Below are positions 24,801 through 33,448 of a stretch of DNA of 64,000 nt, in pieces. A program made the translations under genes and the position numbers. Source of the stretch: Demequina gelatinilytica (GTDB lineage Bacteria > Actinomycetota > Actinomycetes > Actinomycetales > Demequinaceae); contig NZ_BBLV01000006.1 of the NCBI RefSeq assembly GCF_000971115.1, forward strand, positions 160,649 through 224,648. Reading direction: 5' to 3'. The stretch's first letter is position 1; each line of letters starts with the position of its first letter. The notes under the pieces are model-generated. The model made no database searches. It was not told the origin of the DNA and saw nothing but the letters and a program-made list of their open reading frames with translations.

Positions 24801-25147
24801 ACCGGCTCCACGCTGTCGGGTGTGGGGCGCGTGACCATCGCGACGGCCACGCACTGCGTGGCCGCGTCCTGCGGGATGGTCGCGAGGATCCGGTCGCCCT
24901 TGCGCACCTGGATCGGGAGGGTCAGCTGCGCCTGGGCCCCATCCCTGAAGGTGACACCGCGACGCAGGTTCAACGCGTCGCGAGCGCCGTCGAGCTGGGC
25001 CCTCTGCATGATGAACGGGGCCACGGGCAGACCGAAGCGCGGGTGGTGGGAGACGCGCAGGTGGTTGCCGGCCCGCAGATGCGGTCCTCTGCCGTCGTCG
25101 GGGAGGCCGGCAAGGTTGAACAGGTGCGGCGGAACGATCGTCGGCAT
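21830..25147 (-). CDS. Large hypothetical protein (1105 aa), partner of the giant protein
   Basis: I do not recognise this family. It has no signal peptide and no membrane segment. Predicted structure is largely beta, with Pro-rich joints, for example P-P-P-P-P near residue 495 and R-P-K-P-P-R-P. Several segments end in a D-x-F/V-G-R motif (V-S-D-P-F-G-R, Q-D-R-F-G-R-W-S, V-Y-D-P-V-G-R), as in fibronectin-III-like or other Ig-type strands, so a chain of beta-sandwiches is likely. The ATG sits 2 bp after the stop of the 2740-aa gene and uses a GGAGGG site inside that gene's 3' end, so the two are translationally coupled and probably made in fixed ratio. A hairpin follows the gene. Function unknown; a structural partner of the giant protein is the simplest reading. 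Confidence 0.85.
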   Translation of the reverse strand: MPTIVPPHLFNLAGLPDDGRGPHLRAGNHLRVSHHPRFGLPVAPFIMQRAQLDGARDALNLRRGVTFRDGAQAQLTLPIQVRKGDRILATIPQDAATQCVAVAMVTRPTPDSVEPVRPRPDLRRPIILNRPDLTASRAFRPAVAPPEPIRSASGLAALASEQAGALRMRAYGAAMGEAPALLGERREAPYMIGAPSIAEVEVTGDGVIVDLVWLAASDLGKLEWESISVLNLPHTEGRRYLSVSDPFGRAEGHLREQAPQRRPMQETVGATSPAVAAGFSDAEESDRVHALGEPLDRDLDALIDGTDLPLVASEAIPVTDAAGNALAEPGDLSEIQVNHLFRVLQGSLDPGVAAWLGYKDLDLDPPAGLALYRAIGFFRHPLAIGATPESLAGLPVDGAIPLGDRSLNAITVARMWNGFGAGVLGQEGQELTGDLEDADDYLVMAAIAAVVGDAIPSPPPPPVMLEPAHVAWLPVPPPDVVREVVAPLKGLLPGATLAAEREQPVPGGHRQLNRELPSGWHVPLTVGLTSLDDGGLLADQDGRQGVVGDRRAGPDAARYHGAQQDRFGRWSEFSARDAAPGPRPKPPRPVVLGSYQGPSATAAASTGGILSLRVPLPEPGSLAPGSHPLSHAVLTFRHHGVDEPVPVPVALPDVTAAVGTAIVVDEPPPGEAPLRAVPAVVSGPVLQPTEQRRMIVTAVWVDAAGQVSAVSEELRLLMSDPRPPAQLDIPDVLLYSARPDATGLAWVERSWSAPSGGAASFAIYYTDEVRLVSWLRLQGRFGEAATISGTLDRAARAGLMRDIQGDFPDHLFERLPGAVSSPSPGTHRFRHAVSGSSRVLNAYKIAVEAPGTGARPALGALPIVFYGVPNSDPPPRPAVTATLSPPVAGEPPLMVEVTVEVEPGITPALTARIFRTRGTQADPMHAPVVAEVPLSAPDPQTGRQRAVVRDRGSAQIAPGALLTAFARYQWLAQVQGAPESGSSVPGMWSRESDPVGVATVPLEPPAAPLLDALGGTAAPGGTSDLTLTVSHPSGLAPTLLGPWRFEAWHARPGEEWSILAAGDVASAPLVLAEPPGEVIPLGTSYRVRVYDPVGRPSPALDLVSS

Positions 25148-25149
25148 GA

Positions 25150-28100
25150 TCAGAATCCCTCCGTGTCCAGCATGAGCGGTCGCGCGTCGACCACCCGACG
25201 ACCGGTCAGCGTGCCGCCCGGCGCCACCCGCAGCCGCAGCTCGAGCGCCGAGGCGTCGCCGGCGGGGATCACCGGTTGCGTCGCCACGAACAGCACGCGC
25301 GTCCAGTTCTGCGTGGCCCGCACCGGGGTGAAGACCACGCCGTCGAGCACCAGCCGGTCCGGCTCGCACCGCACGGAGTCCACCGCCTGCTGGCCCTGGA
25401 CCACCGCGGCCACGCGCCGCATCGGCTCCGGCGCATCGAGCATGAAGCCGACGATCCCGTAGGGGCCGGCCGCGGTGCGCCGCCACAGGGCGATGGTGCG
25501 CGCCTGGTCGCCCGGCAGCGGCAGCGTGTCCGCACCGACCGCCGTCAGCGCGGCGCCGAAGTCGGCGTCGGACACGGACAGGGGACCTGAGGGGAGCGCC
25601 ACCGCGTCGGCGAGGAGGATCTCCTCCGGCCGGAACGGGCTGACCCCGGCGGCGTCGAAGCCGAGTCCCGCCAGCATCTCCGTCGGGTTCGCGTAGCGCG
25701 ACGTGGTGAACCGGGTCGCGTTGACGACGACGGGGTCACCGCCCCCGGGCGGCGCTCCCTTGCGCTGCGCGAGCAGCGAGAAGTCGTACATCGCGTTCTT
25801 CTCGAGCGCGAAGCGCGCACCCATGGAGGCGCCGCCCGTGACCGGCGCATCGGGCAGGCAGCGCGCCTCCGCCACCGCCTCGTTGATGAGCCGCTCCGCG
25901 GGAAGCAGGACCGATGCGGGAGCGATGAGCCACATGAGGTCCAGAAGCTCGGTGAGCATCGACTCCTCGAGCGCGGGCACGTCGGGCTGCGGAGGCGGGT
26001 CGGTGCGCCGCACCGACAGCACCAGCTCGCGGTCGTGGCGGTCGGCGAGCGCCTCGACGTGCCCAGCGCTGAAGTGCACCCACAGGGGGTCGTCGGTGAA
26101 GACCACGTCGCGACCGTCGGCGGGCTCGGTGCGGGTGAGGTAGCGGGCGAGGTCGCGAGGATCGAAGACGTACTCGTTGAGCCCGTCCTGCGTCTCGGCG
26201 CCGGCGAGCACCTCGGACGCGACCCGGAACCGGTAGGTGTCGGTCTGTCGAGGCTCCCACTCGGTCGCATCGACCGGCGTGCTGGGGAGGTCGGTGCCCT
26301 CGTCGTTCGACCGCCAGCCCTGCCACGACCAGTCGATCTCGATGCGGTACGTCTCACCCGGGTCGAGCAGGATCTCGCGTGCGAGGGTCGCGAGCGACCC
26401 GTCGGCGACGGTGACGAGCGTCCCGACCAGCGCACCCTGCGCGGCCTGGTCCTGCTCCTGCGCCGCCGCGGCCCGCGAGTCGATGCCGCACAGGGACAGC
26501 ACCGTGACCCGGACGCCGTTCGGGCTGACGATGTCGAAGCCCGACGCATCGGGGACCGCGGCGGGCTGATCGAACGCGATCGCGCGGCACCGCCCGCCGT
26601 GCCCGTCGGGAACCGTGGCGAGCAGGGTCGGGGTCCACGCGTGGGATCTGCCGTCCTTGCGCGTGACCACCAGCGGGACCTCGCCTCGAGAGAGCTCGCC
26701 GTCGGGCCCGACGACCGGCGCCGTGCAGATCCTCGCCAGGAAGGTCCGCCCGCCCGCGTGCAGCTCGATCCTGGCGATCTCGGGCGCCTCGAGGCGGATG
26801 GTCAGCAGCGAGTCGCCTCGGCTCCGGGCGCCCTCGACGGCGACCTGACCACCCCGGGCGTCCAGCGCGATCGCCTCCACCTTGCCCTCCCCGATGGTCG
26901 CGACATGGAGCGTCACCGCACCTACCGGAGCGGCGAGGTCCAACGCGAGCCCGGGGCCGGGGATCGCCAGCTCGACCCGTCCGTCCGGCTGCGGCCTCGA
27001 CGGATCGCGATCGTCCACCTGGTCCTCGAGCGACAGCAGCCCGCCAGGGTCGAGCGACGTGACGGTGATGCCCCCGAGTGCGATGTCCTGGAGATCCCGG
27101 CGGGGCTTCCCGTCGAAGCGGACACAGGTCTCGCCCTCCCCGACGGAGCCGCCCTCGCCGTGGCAGACACGGAACAGCACCGACTCGTGGCTGCCTCCAG
27201 AGAGGACCACGCGGTCGATCTCCGGAGCGGCCAGGTGCAGCTCCACAGGCATCCCGCTGTCGTCCTTCGCCTGCGCGACGGCGTTGCCCCCGTGGTCGAA
27301 CGCGATCGCCGTGACGGGGCCGCCGCCGCTCAGCACGCTCAGGCTCACGGTGGTCCAGGGCCTCGCCGGCCGGATCTCCACGCCGCCGTCGGGGAAGAAG
27401 AGCTCGGGGACGCCATCGCTCCCGCGCTGCGCAGGCGTCGTACCGGCGTCGACCCAGTCCTCGAGCCGCATCCCGATCCTGGGGTCGATCACGCTGAAGG
27501 TCACGCCGTCGAGCGCGAACTGCCCGGAGGCGACGGCGGCCTTGTCGGCGCGGGCGAAGTCGAAGCACGACTCCGTCGCCTCGGAACCGACCGTGCAGAT
27601 CTGCGCGAGGTGGACCTGCTTGCCGCGCGGCACGATCACCATCTCGACGATCGACGCCGGCGCCGTGACACGCAAGGTCGCCGCACCCACCGCATCGTCC
27701 GCCGTCACCGTGCCGCCGTTGCCCTCGGCGTCCTTCCACTCGACGTCGGCGCCGAAGGCGTCCCGGCGGTAGAGATGCAGCTCGAAGTCCCTCCCGCCGG
27801 ACAGCGGACGGATGCTCATCCCGGGCACGGTGATGAGGATGTCGGGCTGCGCGTCGCCACCGAGCGTCAGGCCGCCCTGGGCGAGCGCCACATCGTCGGT
27901 CACCAGGAAGGGGCTGCGCGGGCTCACCGCGGTGAGCACATGGTCGGGCAGCTCCAGCTCGGTGAAGCGCCTGCCGATCGACAGCCCGTCGAACCGGTAG
28001 CACGAGCGAGGCTCGGACCCCGGCGGGCGGAGACGCCCGTCGCACACGAGCAGCAGCAGCCGGCCGGCCTGGATGGTCTGATCGAGGTCCGCGATCCACG

Positions 28101-31100
28101 GCAGGCTCGTGGTGGTGAGCCCGGCGGCGGAGGCGAACTGGGCCGCGGGTAGCCGGTAGCCCCGGCCGAGCGGGCCGGTGGGCCCGGCGACAGCCTGCGG
28201 GAGGTCGATCACGGCTCCCGCCACAGGCAGGCCCCCGGCGCCCGCGACGATCGAGCTCAGCGCGGCACCTTCCGTGGTTCCCGTCGCCGTGCGCAGCCCC
28301 GGCCGGCCCAGCAGGGTGAAGCGGCTCGCGTACGGTCCCGGCGCCGGGACCTCATGCAGCAGCCGGACCCGGTCCGTGCCCGCGGAGCGGGCATCCTTGC
28401 CGAACAGGCAGGCGCGCGACGGCTCCGGCACAGGCTCGCACAGCGTGCCGATCGTGTCGGCCGGGCTGCCGGGCGCAGACGCGCCGCCGTCCGCCATCGG
28501 CAACGCCCAGCCCCACGGCCTCCAGTCCAGCAGCGACAGGCTCGTGGTCTCCGCACCCGAGGGCGCGACCGGGCCCGCGCCGCCCGGCGGACGATGCGAC
28601 GGCAGCCCCCAGGCACGATGCAGCGGGTTCGCACCGCTCACCGCCGTGCCATCCGACTCCCGGATGAGGCGCACATCGTCGAGCCGGAAGGCGTACCGGA
28701 GGCGGTTCGAGCCGGACCAGGGCTCCCCGGACGGCGCCCCGGGCTTGACGAACTGCCCGGCGGGCACGCCGTCCTCGATGAAGTGGCTGAAGTTGATGAC
28801 GGGCACCGTGTCCGCCCAGACCGTCTGGTTCTCGCTCGGGTCCGCGCCGGTGTTGCGCGCCTCGCCGTTCACCTCGGTCATCTCGAAGATCGGCTGCCCG
28901 CGCAACGGGCCGCCACCGTCGCGACGCGCCTCGCCCATGACGCGACCGCCGCGATCGGTGAGGGCGACGTTCGAGACGGGGCTCGGGGGCGGCGGGATCT
29001 CCTCCTGCGGCTCCTTGCCGATGCGGAACTTCACGCATCCCTTGAGGGAGAAGAAGAACAGGTCGACCTCGCCGCAGAACTCGCCGTCGAGCCAGATGCT
29101 CTCGTCCTGATAGGTGAGGACGATGCTGCCGCGCGCCGTCACGGAGATCACCACCAGGTCGAGCTCGCCCGCGACCCAGATGCCTGCCTTGATCAGCAGC
29201 GGATCCGTGCCGATCCCCGCGAGGAGCAGCACCGAGGCGGAGAGCCTGATCGGGCCCGCCTTCCACTCGAGCGCGGCGCCCGCCCCGAAGCCCACGGAGA
29301 ACCCTTCGAAGGAGAACTCGGGCTTGCCGCCGAGGCTCGGCAGGCCGTTCTGCTCGATCATCAGGTAGGAGAACGCCCGCAGGTTGAGGCTGCCCGGCAG
29401 CAGCGTCAGGGTCACCGGCTCGCCGGTGCGCCCCGCCTGCCCGTCCGAGCCGAGCCGCACGTAGATGCCGTCGCCCGAGTACGGGAAGTAGGCGGACAGC
29501 GACGCGACGACCTTGAGGATCTTCGGGATCTCGTAGCGGGCCTGGGCGGCCAGGGCGACCGCGGTGTCGTCGATGATGATGAGACCCGTCAGGCCCGCGC
29601 TCTGCGCCGCGTCCTTCTTCTCCTTGGGCGCGCGGACGGGCACCGAGAGCAACGAGATCTCCACCGCGAAGATGACCTCGGGATCCGGGAACGCGACCAC
29701 GATCATCCCTGTCGCGGAGCACGAGAACGAGGCGTCCGGGAGGGTCCCCACGACGGCCCCGACACCCACGGCGTGCTGGCCCTTCTGGGGCCGGTACTTG
29801 CTCTCGGGCGGCTTGAACCACCACCCCAGCTCGCGCTTGACGATGTCGGGGTCGGCGGTCACGTCGCGCTCACCGTTGATCGCGGTCTGCCCGATCACGC
29901 CGTGCAGCGCCGCGCCCGACGGGCCCAGCGGGATGCCGACGGGGAACTGCACCTTGAGGAACAGGCTGACGAACGTGAACGGCTCGGGATCGGTCATGTT
30001 GGCCATCGCGAGCGCCGCCGACACCTTGAGCTTGAGCGGCACGAGGTCGAGGTCGAGCCCGGCGCGGATCACGCCGCCGGGGTCCTCGATCCGCAGCCTG
30101 CCCTCGCCCTTGACCGTGGCGGGGATGTCGATCTTCGCGGTCAGCCCGCGGAGCGCGAAGGCGACGTCCGGCGGGTTCCCACCGGAGAAGGTCACGCGGA
30201 CCACCGCTTCGCTGATCTCGACCACCCCGATGTTCAGAGCGATCGCGAACCGGGTCTCCACCCACAGGGAACCCTTGCCCAGCGCGGTCTCGACGGCGCG
30301 GAGCAGCTGCCCGAGCACCCCGTCGACCTTCCACTTGCCAGGGTCCTCGATCTCCATCGAGTCGGTCGGGTACGAGACCCCCAGCTTGTCCCAGAAGTCG
30401 TCCTTCGACTGGTCGAAGACGATGCTCACCTTCTTGTAGCGGAACTTGACCGGATGGTCGGGGTCGGTCTTGAGGCCGAGCGCGCCGGTGTTGACGTGAA
30501 GGATGGTGGTGTAGTCGCTGGTCAGGCTGATCTTGTAGTCGTCGCCGACCTCATCGATGTCCTTGATCTCGGTGCTCGCCTCGATCGACTTGATCACGGC
30601 CTTGGACCCGGGACCGACCAGGGGGCCGCCACCGAGGTCCACCTGCGCGAACGCGGTGCCGGCCGCGAGCGCCGCGATGCGCGCGCCCTTCTCGATGGTG
30701 TCGGTGTCGGAGCTCACCTCGGACAGCAGCACAGGTCCGAGAGCCATCGCCGCCACCAGGTTGGGCTGGGTGAAGCTCATCAGCCCCTCGGGGTCGCCGT
30801 CGGACCGGATGCCCAGCTGCGCACGGGTGAAGCCCGTGGCGTCGTCATGGCGCCACCCGCCGTAGACGGTGAGCACCTCGAGCGTGACGGGTTCGCCCTC
30901 GAGGTCGGGCAGCGGATCGGTGTCAGGCGACCAGGCGTACTCGAACTCCGCCTTCGACGGGATGAGGTCGCGCCAGCCGTCGCCGCTCGGCTTGTCCCAC
31001 GCGACCATCAGGCGGACGCGGTAGTCGCTGGCGGGGGTGGACGCGATCGCGGGCACCGGGGTCGCGGTCTCGCCGGGGACGAGCATGCGGCGCAGCGCGG

Positions 31101-33372
31101 GCGACCGTCCATCGTCCACCTCCTTGACCTCGGCGCTCGCCGCCGGGGTTCCGCCGACCGCGTAGACATCGACGCGGCGGAACTCCGCGCGGACCGGCTC
31201 GGAGGGTCCGGCGGTGTCGCGTCCGCTGGGCCACGCGCTCCTGTCGACCAGGGGATCGCCCGAACCATCGTCCACGGCGAGGATCAGCCGCTGGGCCGCC
31301 GCCTCCTCGGAGTCGAGCGGGCTGGTGGGGACGGTGCCCGGCTGGCCGTCCTGCTCTCCCCAGCTGGTGATGTCCGCGGCGTCGAGCGCCGCGAGTCCGC
31401 TGCCGGCGGGGACGGTGGTGAGGTAGCGCACCGCGGTGTCGCGGCGCCGGGAGGCCAGGTCCTTGTTGAAGTCGTCGCCGCCGATGTCGTCGCATCGCCC
31501 CACCACCAGGAACGATGCGCCGGGGTAGCGCGCCGCCCACGCGAGCAGCTGACGGTGGATCCCGTCGGGGCTGCCAGCCTGCGCGACGCCTGCGGGCTTC
31601 GCCTCATCGCTCCACCGCGTCGGCTCGGCCTTGTTGTACTCGAAGACGATGCGCACGTGACGGTCGTGCTCGACCGGCGCGGGCGGCGGCGGCGCTGGAT
31701 CCGTCGACAGCGTGACGAGCGCGAGGGCGCCCGCAGGGACCGCCACCCCCGCCTCACTGCCGTCGATCTCGGCATCGTCCAGGAGCGGCCGATAGCTTCC
31801 CTGCGCATGGAAGTCCGTGAGGTCGAACGTGCTCTCGACAGCCGTCAGGGGGAGCTCGTCAGCCGGTGCGGCTGCCGTGACGACGCCGTCGACACCGCCG
31901 ACGAGGAGCGTCTCGCCCTCGAGCACGTGGACCCGGAGCCGCGCGGTGCGCTTGCTTCCGTCCTTGGTCTCCGTCAGCACCAGGAACTGGTCGCCCGCGA
32001 TCTCGCCGGGAGCGAGCTGGATGCTCTCGAGGTCCTGGACGGCACCGTCGGCGCCCAGCTTCCAGGTGAACGTGCCCGCGGCGACGTCGCTCGGCTGGCC
32101 GGTGCGCGCGTGGAAGTGCAGCCCTTCGAGGCCGGCCTTGGGCCCGGACGCGTGCACGGCGTTGAATACGGAGCTTCCCGCCGTGATCACATCGATCGCG
32201 GGCGGCTCCCCCGAGGCGACGAAGCGGAAGGTGATCTCGGGGTGGCGGATCTGCCGTCCACCCGTGGTCTCCTCGGGCACCACGCGCAGGATGTCGCCAT
32301 GCGTGACCGACCCCGTGGACGCATCGCCGACCGTCTCGGTGCCGTCTGGCCACCGCCAGGTCGCGGTCCAGTCCGTGACCGCCCCGCCCTCGGGCGGTTG
32401 CGAGGCGACGAAGCTCGCCTGAAGGCTCACACGGTCGTCCTCGGTCGCCGTGATCGCGACCAGACGGCTCTCGCCGCTGCCCGTGGCGCCCACCGGCGCG
32501 TGGCCCGCCTGGGTGAACACGAAGGTGGCAGGGTCGAGCGCCGCGCGGCCCCACTGCACCTCGAGCTCCCCCTGGATCCCGCGGGGCGATCCGAGGAGCA
32601 GGTTGCGCACACCCCCCGAGAAGCCCCCGCGGCCAAGCGCGTTGGGAGGCGCGTAGAACGTGGCCTCGGCGATCGCGAAGCCCATCCACTCCGGCGTCTG
32701 CCCGAGCCTGGTGATGAAGTCGGGTGAGAACGTGTCGGACGAGTCGAAGAGCAGCCGGGTCAGGGTCATCCCGAACTGGGACGAGCCGAAGAAGAAGTGC
32801 GGAGGGGTGCACCGCAGCCCGACCACGCCACCGGTCGTGGCCAAGGGGTCGGACGCCGACTGGTTCTCGACGAACAGCAGTGTGACCGGAGCATCGGCAG
32901 ACGCCTTCGCGAAGCGGATGGTGGCCTCTCCCGAGATCACCACCGCGGTGTCCTGAGCGCGACGGACCAGACGGCGCGGCGTGGTGCCGGCCTCCTTCAC
33001 GAAGTCCGCGCCCTGCAGGCCCTTCAGCTTGAGGCTCAGCCCGTCGGCGACGATGTCGAGGTGCCAGCGCCCTCCGGGCGTATCGAAGATCGCGAGTCGG
33101 AAGGGGGTGCCCTCGGTCGCCCCTGGCAGCTCGAGCTCGCCGAACCCGAGGTCGATCGGCTCGTGACGGACCGGCTTGAGCGTGCCGCTGTGCTGGGTCC
33201 CCCCGGCGAACGGAACCGAGGTCACGCCCTCGGTGGTGAAGCGATCCGTGAGGTCCTTGAAAGAGGTGGGTATCGGACCTTCGAAGAGGTCCGCGAGCGT
33301 CCCGTCCGGCATGACCAGCCCCCCGAGCCCATCGACGTCTTCATCAACGACCGCCGATTCGATCCTTGGCAC
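25150..33372 (-). CDS. Giant multidomain protein (2740 aa) with OmpA-like region, large beta core and three CBM-like modules
   Basis: No signal peptide and no clear membrane segment. Residues ~1-400 are beta-rich and unrecognised. Residues ~580-670 resemble an OmpA C-terminal domain: V-R-I-V-F-E-Y, then F-L-V-V-G-R-C-D-D-I-G-G-D-D-F-N and L-A-S-R-R-R-D-T-A-V-R-Y-L. Residues ~940-1445 form a long region of alternating hydrophobic strands (for example A-L-R-G-L-T-A-K-I-D-I and L-D-L-V-V-I-S-V-T-A-R-G-S-I) ending in F-C-G-E-V-D-L-F-F-F-S-L-K-G-C; this recalls DUF6603-type proteins, from memory only. Residues ~1790-2220 hold three modules that open with C-x-x-F-D and close with I-C or V-C. The GTG start has no good ribosome site; an ATG 20 codons in, behind GGGGGG, is an alternative. 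It is flanked by its membrane and 1105-aa partners. Confidence 0.88.
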   Translation of the reverse strand: MPRIESAVVDEDVDGLGGLVMPDGTLADLFEGPIPTSFKDLTDRFTTEGVTSVPFAGGTQHSGTLKPVRHEPIDLGFGELELPGATEGTPFRLAIFDTPGGRWHLDIVADGLSLKLKGLQGADFVKEAGTTPRRLVRRAQDTAVVISGEATIRFAKASADAPVTLLFVENQSASDPLATTGGVVGLRCTPPHFFFGSSQFGMTLTRLLFDSSDTFSPDFITRLGQTPEWMGFAIAEATFYAPPNALGRGGFSGGVRNLLLGSPRGIQGELEVQWGRAALDPATFVFTQAGHAPVGATGSGESRLVAITATEDDRVSLQASFVASQPPEGGAVTDWTATWRWPDGTETVGDASTGSVTHGDILRVVPEETTGGRQIRHPEITFRFVASGEPPAIDVITAGSSVFNAVHASGPKAGLEGLHFHARTGQPSDVAAGTFTWKLGADGAVQDLESIQLAPGEIAGDQFLVLTETKDGSKRTARLRVHVLEGETLLVGGVDGVVTAAAPADELPLTAVESTFDLTDFHAQGSYRPLLDDAEIDGSEAGVAVPAGALALVTLSTDPAPPPPAPVEHDRHVRIVFEYNKAEPTRWSDEAKPAGVAQAGSPDGIHRQLLAWAARYPGASFLVVGRCDDIGGDDFNKDLASRRRDTAVRYLTTVPAGSGLAALDAADITSWGEQDGQPGTVPTSPLDSEEAAAQRLILAVDDGSGDPLVDRSAWPSGRDTAGPSEPVRAEFRRVDVYAVGGTPAASAEVKEVDDGRSPALRRMLVPGETATPVPAIASTPASDYRVRLMVAWDKPSGDGWRDLIPSKAEFEYAWSPDTDPLPDLEGEPVTLEVLTVYGGWRHDDATGFTRAQLGIRSDGDPEGLMSFTQPNLVAAMALGPVLLSEVSSDTDTIEKGARIAALAAGTAFAQVDLGGGPLVGPGSKAVIKSIEASTEIKDIDEVGDDYKISLTSDYTTILHVNTGALGLKTDPDHPVKFRYKKVSIVFDQSKDDFWDKLGVSYPTDSMEIEDPGKWKVDGVLGQLLRAVETALGKGSLWVETRFAIALNIGVVEISEAVVRVTFSGGNPPDVAFALRGLTAKIDIPATVKGEGRLRIEDPGGVIRAGLDLDLVPLKLKVSAALAMANMTDPEPFTFVSLFLKVQFPVGIPLGPSGAALHGVIGQTAINGERDVTADPDIVKRELGWWFKPPESKYRPQKGQHAVGVGAVVGTLPDASFSCSATGMIVVAFPDPEVIFAVEISLLSVPVRAPKEKKDAAQSAGLTGLIIIDDTAVALAAQARYEIPKILKVVASLSAYFPYSGDGIYVRLGSDGQAGRTGEPVTLTLLPGSLNLRAFSYLMIEQNGLPSLGGKPEFSFEGFSVGFGAGAALEWKAGPIRLSASVLLLAGIGTDPLLIKAGIWVAGELDLVVISVTARGSIVLTYQDESIWLDGEFCGEVDLFFFSLKGCVKFRIGKEPQEEIPPPPSPVSNVALTDRGGRVMGEARRDGGGPLRGQPIFEMTEVNGEARNTGADPSENQTVWADTVPVINFSHFIEDGVPAGQFVKPGAPSGEPWSGSNRLRYAFRLDDVRLIRESDGTAVSGANPLHRAWGLPSHRPPGGAGPVAPSGAETTSLSLLDWRPWGWALPMADGGASAPGSPADTIGTLCEPVPEPSRACLFGKDARSAGTDRVRLLHEVPAPGPYASRFTLLGRPGLRTATGTTEGAALSSIVAGAGGLPVAGAVIDLPQAVAGPTGPLGRGYRLPAAQFASAAGLTTTSLPWIADLDQTIQAGRLLLLVCDGRLRPPGSEPRSCYRFDGLSIGRRFTELELPDHVLTAVSPRSPFLVTDDVALAQGGLTLGGDAQPDILITVPGMSIRPLSGGRDFELHLYRRDAFGADVEWKDAEGNGGTVTADDAVGAATLRVTAPASIVEMVIVPRGKQVHLAQICTVGSEATESCFDFARADKAAVASGQFALDGVTFSVIDPRIGMRLEDWVDAGTTPAQRGSDGVPELFFPDGGVEIRPARPWTTVSLSVLSGGGPVTAIAFDHGGNAVAQAKDDSGMPVELHLAAPEIDRVVLSGGSHESVLFRVCHGEGGSVGEGETCVRFDGKPRRDLQDIALGGITVTSLDPGGLLSLEDQVDDRDPSRPQPDGRVELAIPGPGLALDLAAPVGAVTLHVATIGEGKVEAIALDARGGQVAVEGARSRGDSLLTIRLEAPEIARIELHAGGRTFLARICTAPVVGPDGELSRGEVPLVVTRKDGRSHAWTPTLLATVPDGHGGRCRAIAFDQPAAVPDASGFDIVSPNGVRVTVLSLCGIDSRAAAAQEQDQAAQGALVGTLVTVADGSLATLAREILLDPGETYRIEIDWSWQGWRSNDEGTDLPSTPVDATEWEPRQTDTYRFRVASEVLAGAETQDGLNEYVFDPRDLARYLTRTEPADGRDVVFTDDPLWVHFSAGHVEALADRHDRELVLSVRRTDPPPQPDVPALEESMLTELLDLMWLIAPASVLLPAERLINEAVAEARCLPDAPVTGGASMGARFALEKNAMYDFSLLAQRKGAPPGGGDPVVVNATRFTTSRYANPTEMLAGLGFDAAGVSPFRPEEILLADAVALPSGPLSVSDADFGAALTAVGADTLPLPGDQARTIALWRRTAAGPYGIVGFMLDAPEPMRRVAAVVQGQQAVDSVRCEPDRLVLDGVVFTPVRATQNWTRVLFVATQPVIPAGDASALELRLRVAPGGTLTGRRVVDARPLMLDTEGF

Positions 33373-33448
33373 TCACGCACAGCACTGTCAAGCGAAATGT
33401 AGGAAATGTCGGTTTTCGCGGCGGGCCGGACAGCCGCAACCCGAGAGC

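Noticed and set aside
28354..32727. A 1457-codon open frame on the plus strand opposite the giant gene
   Set aside because: It is a shadow of high-GC codon usage: the product is rich in R, H, G and A, has no domain, and the minus-strand frame has all recognisable homology and ribosome sites.
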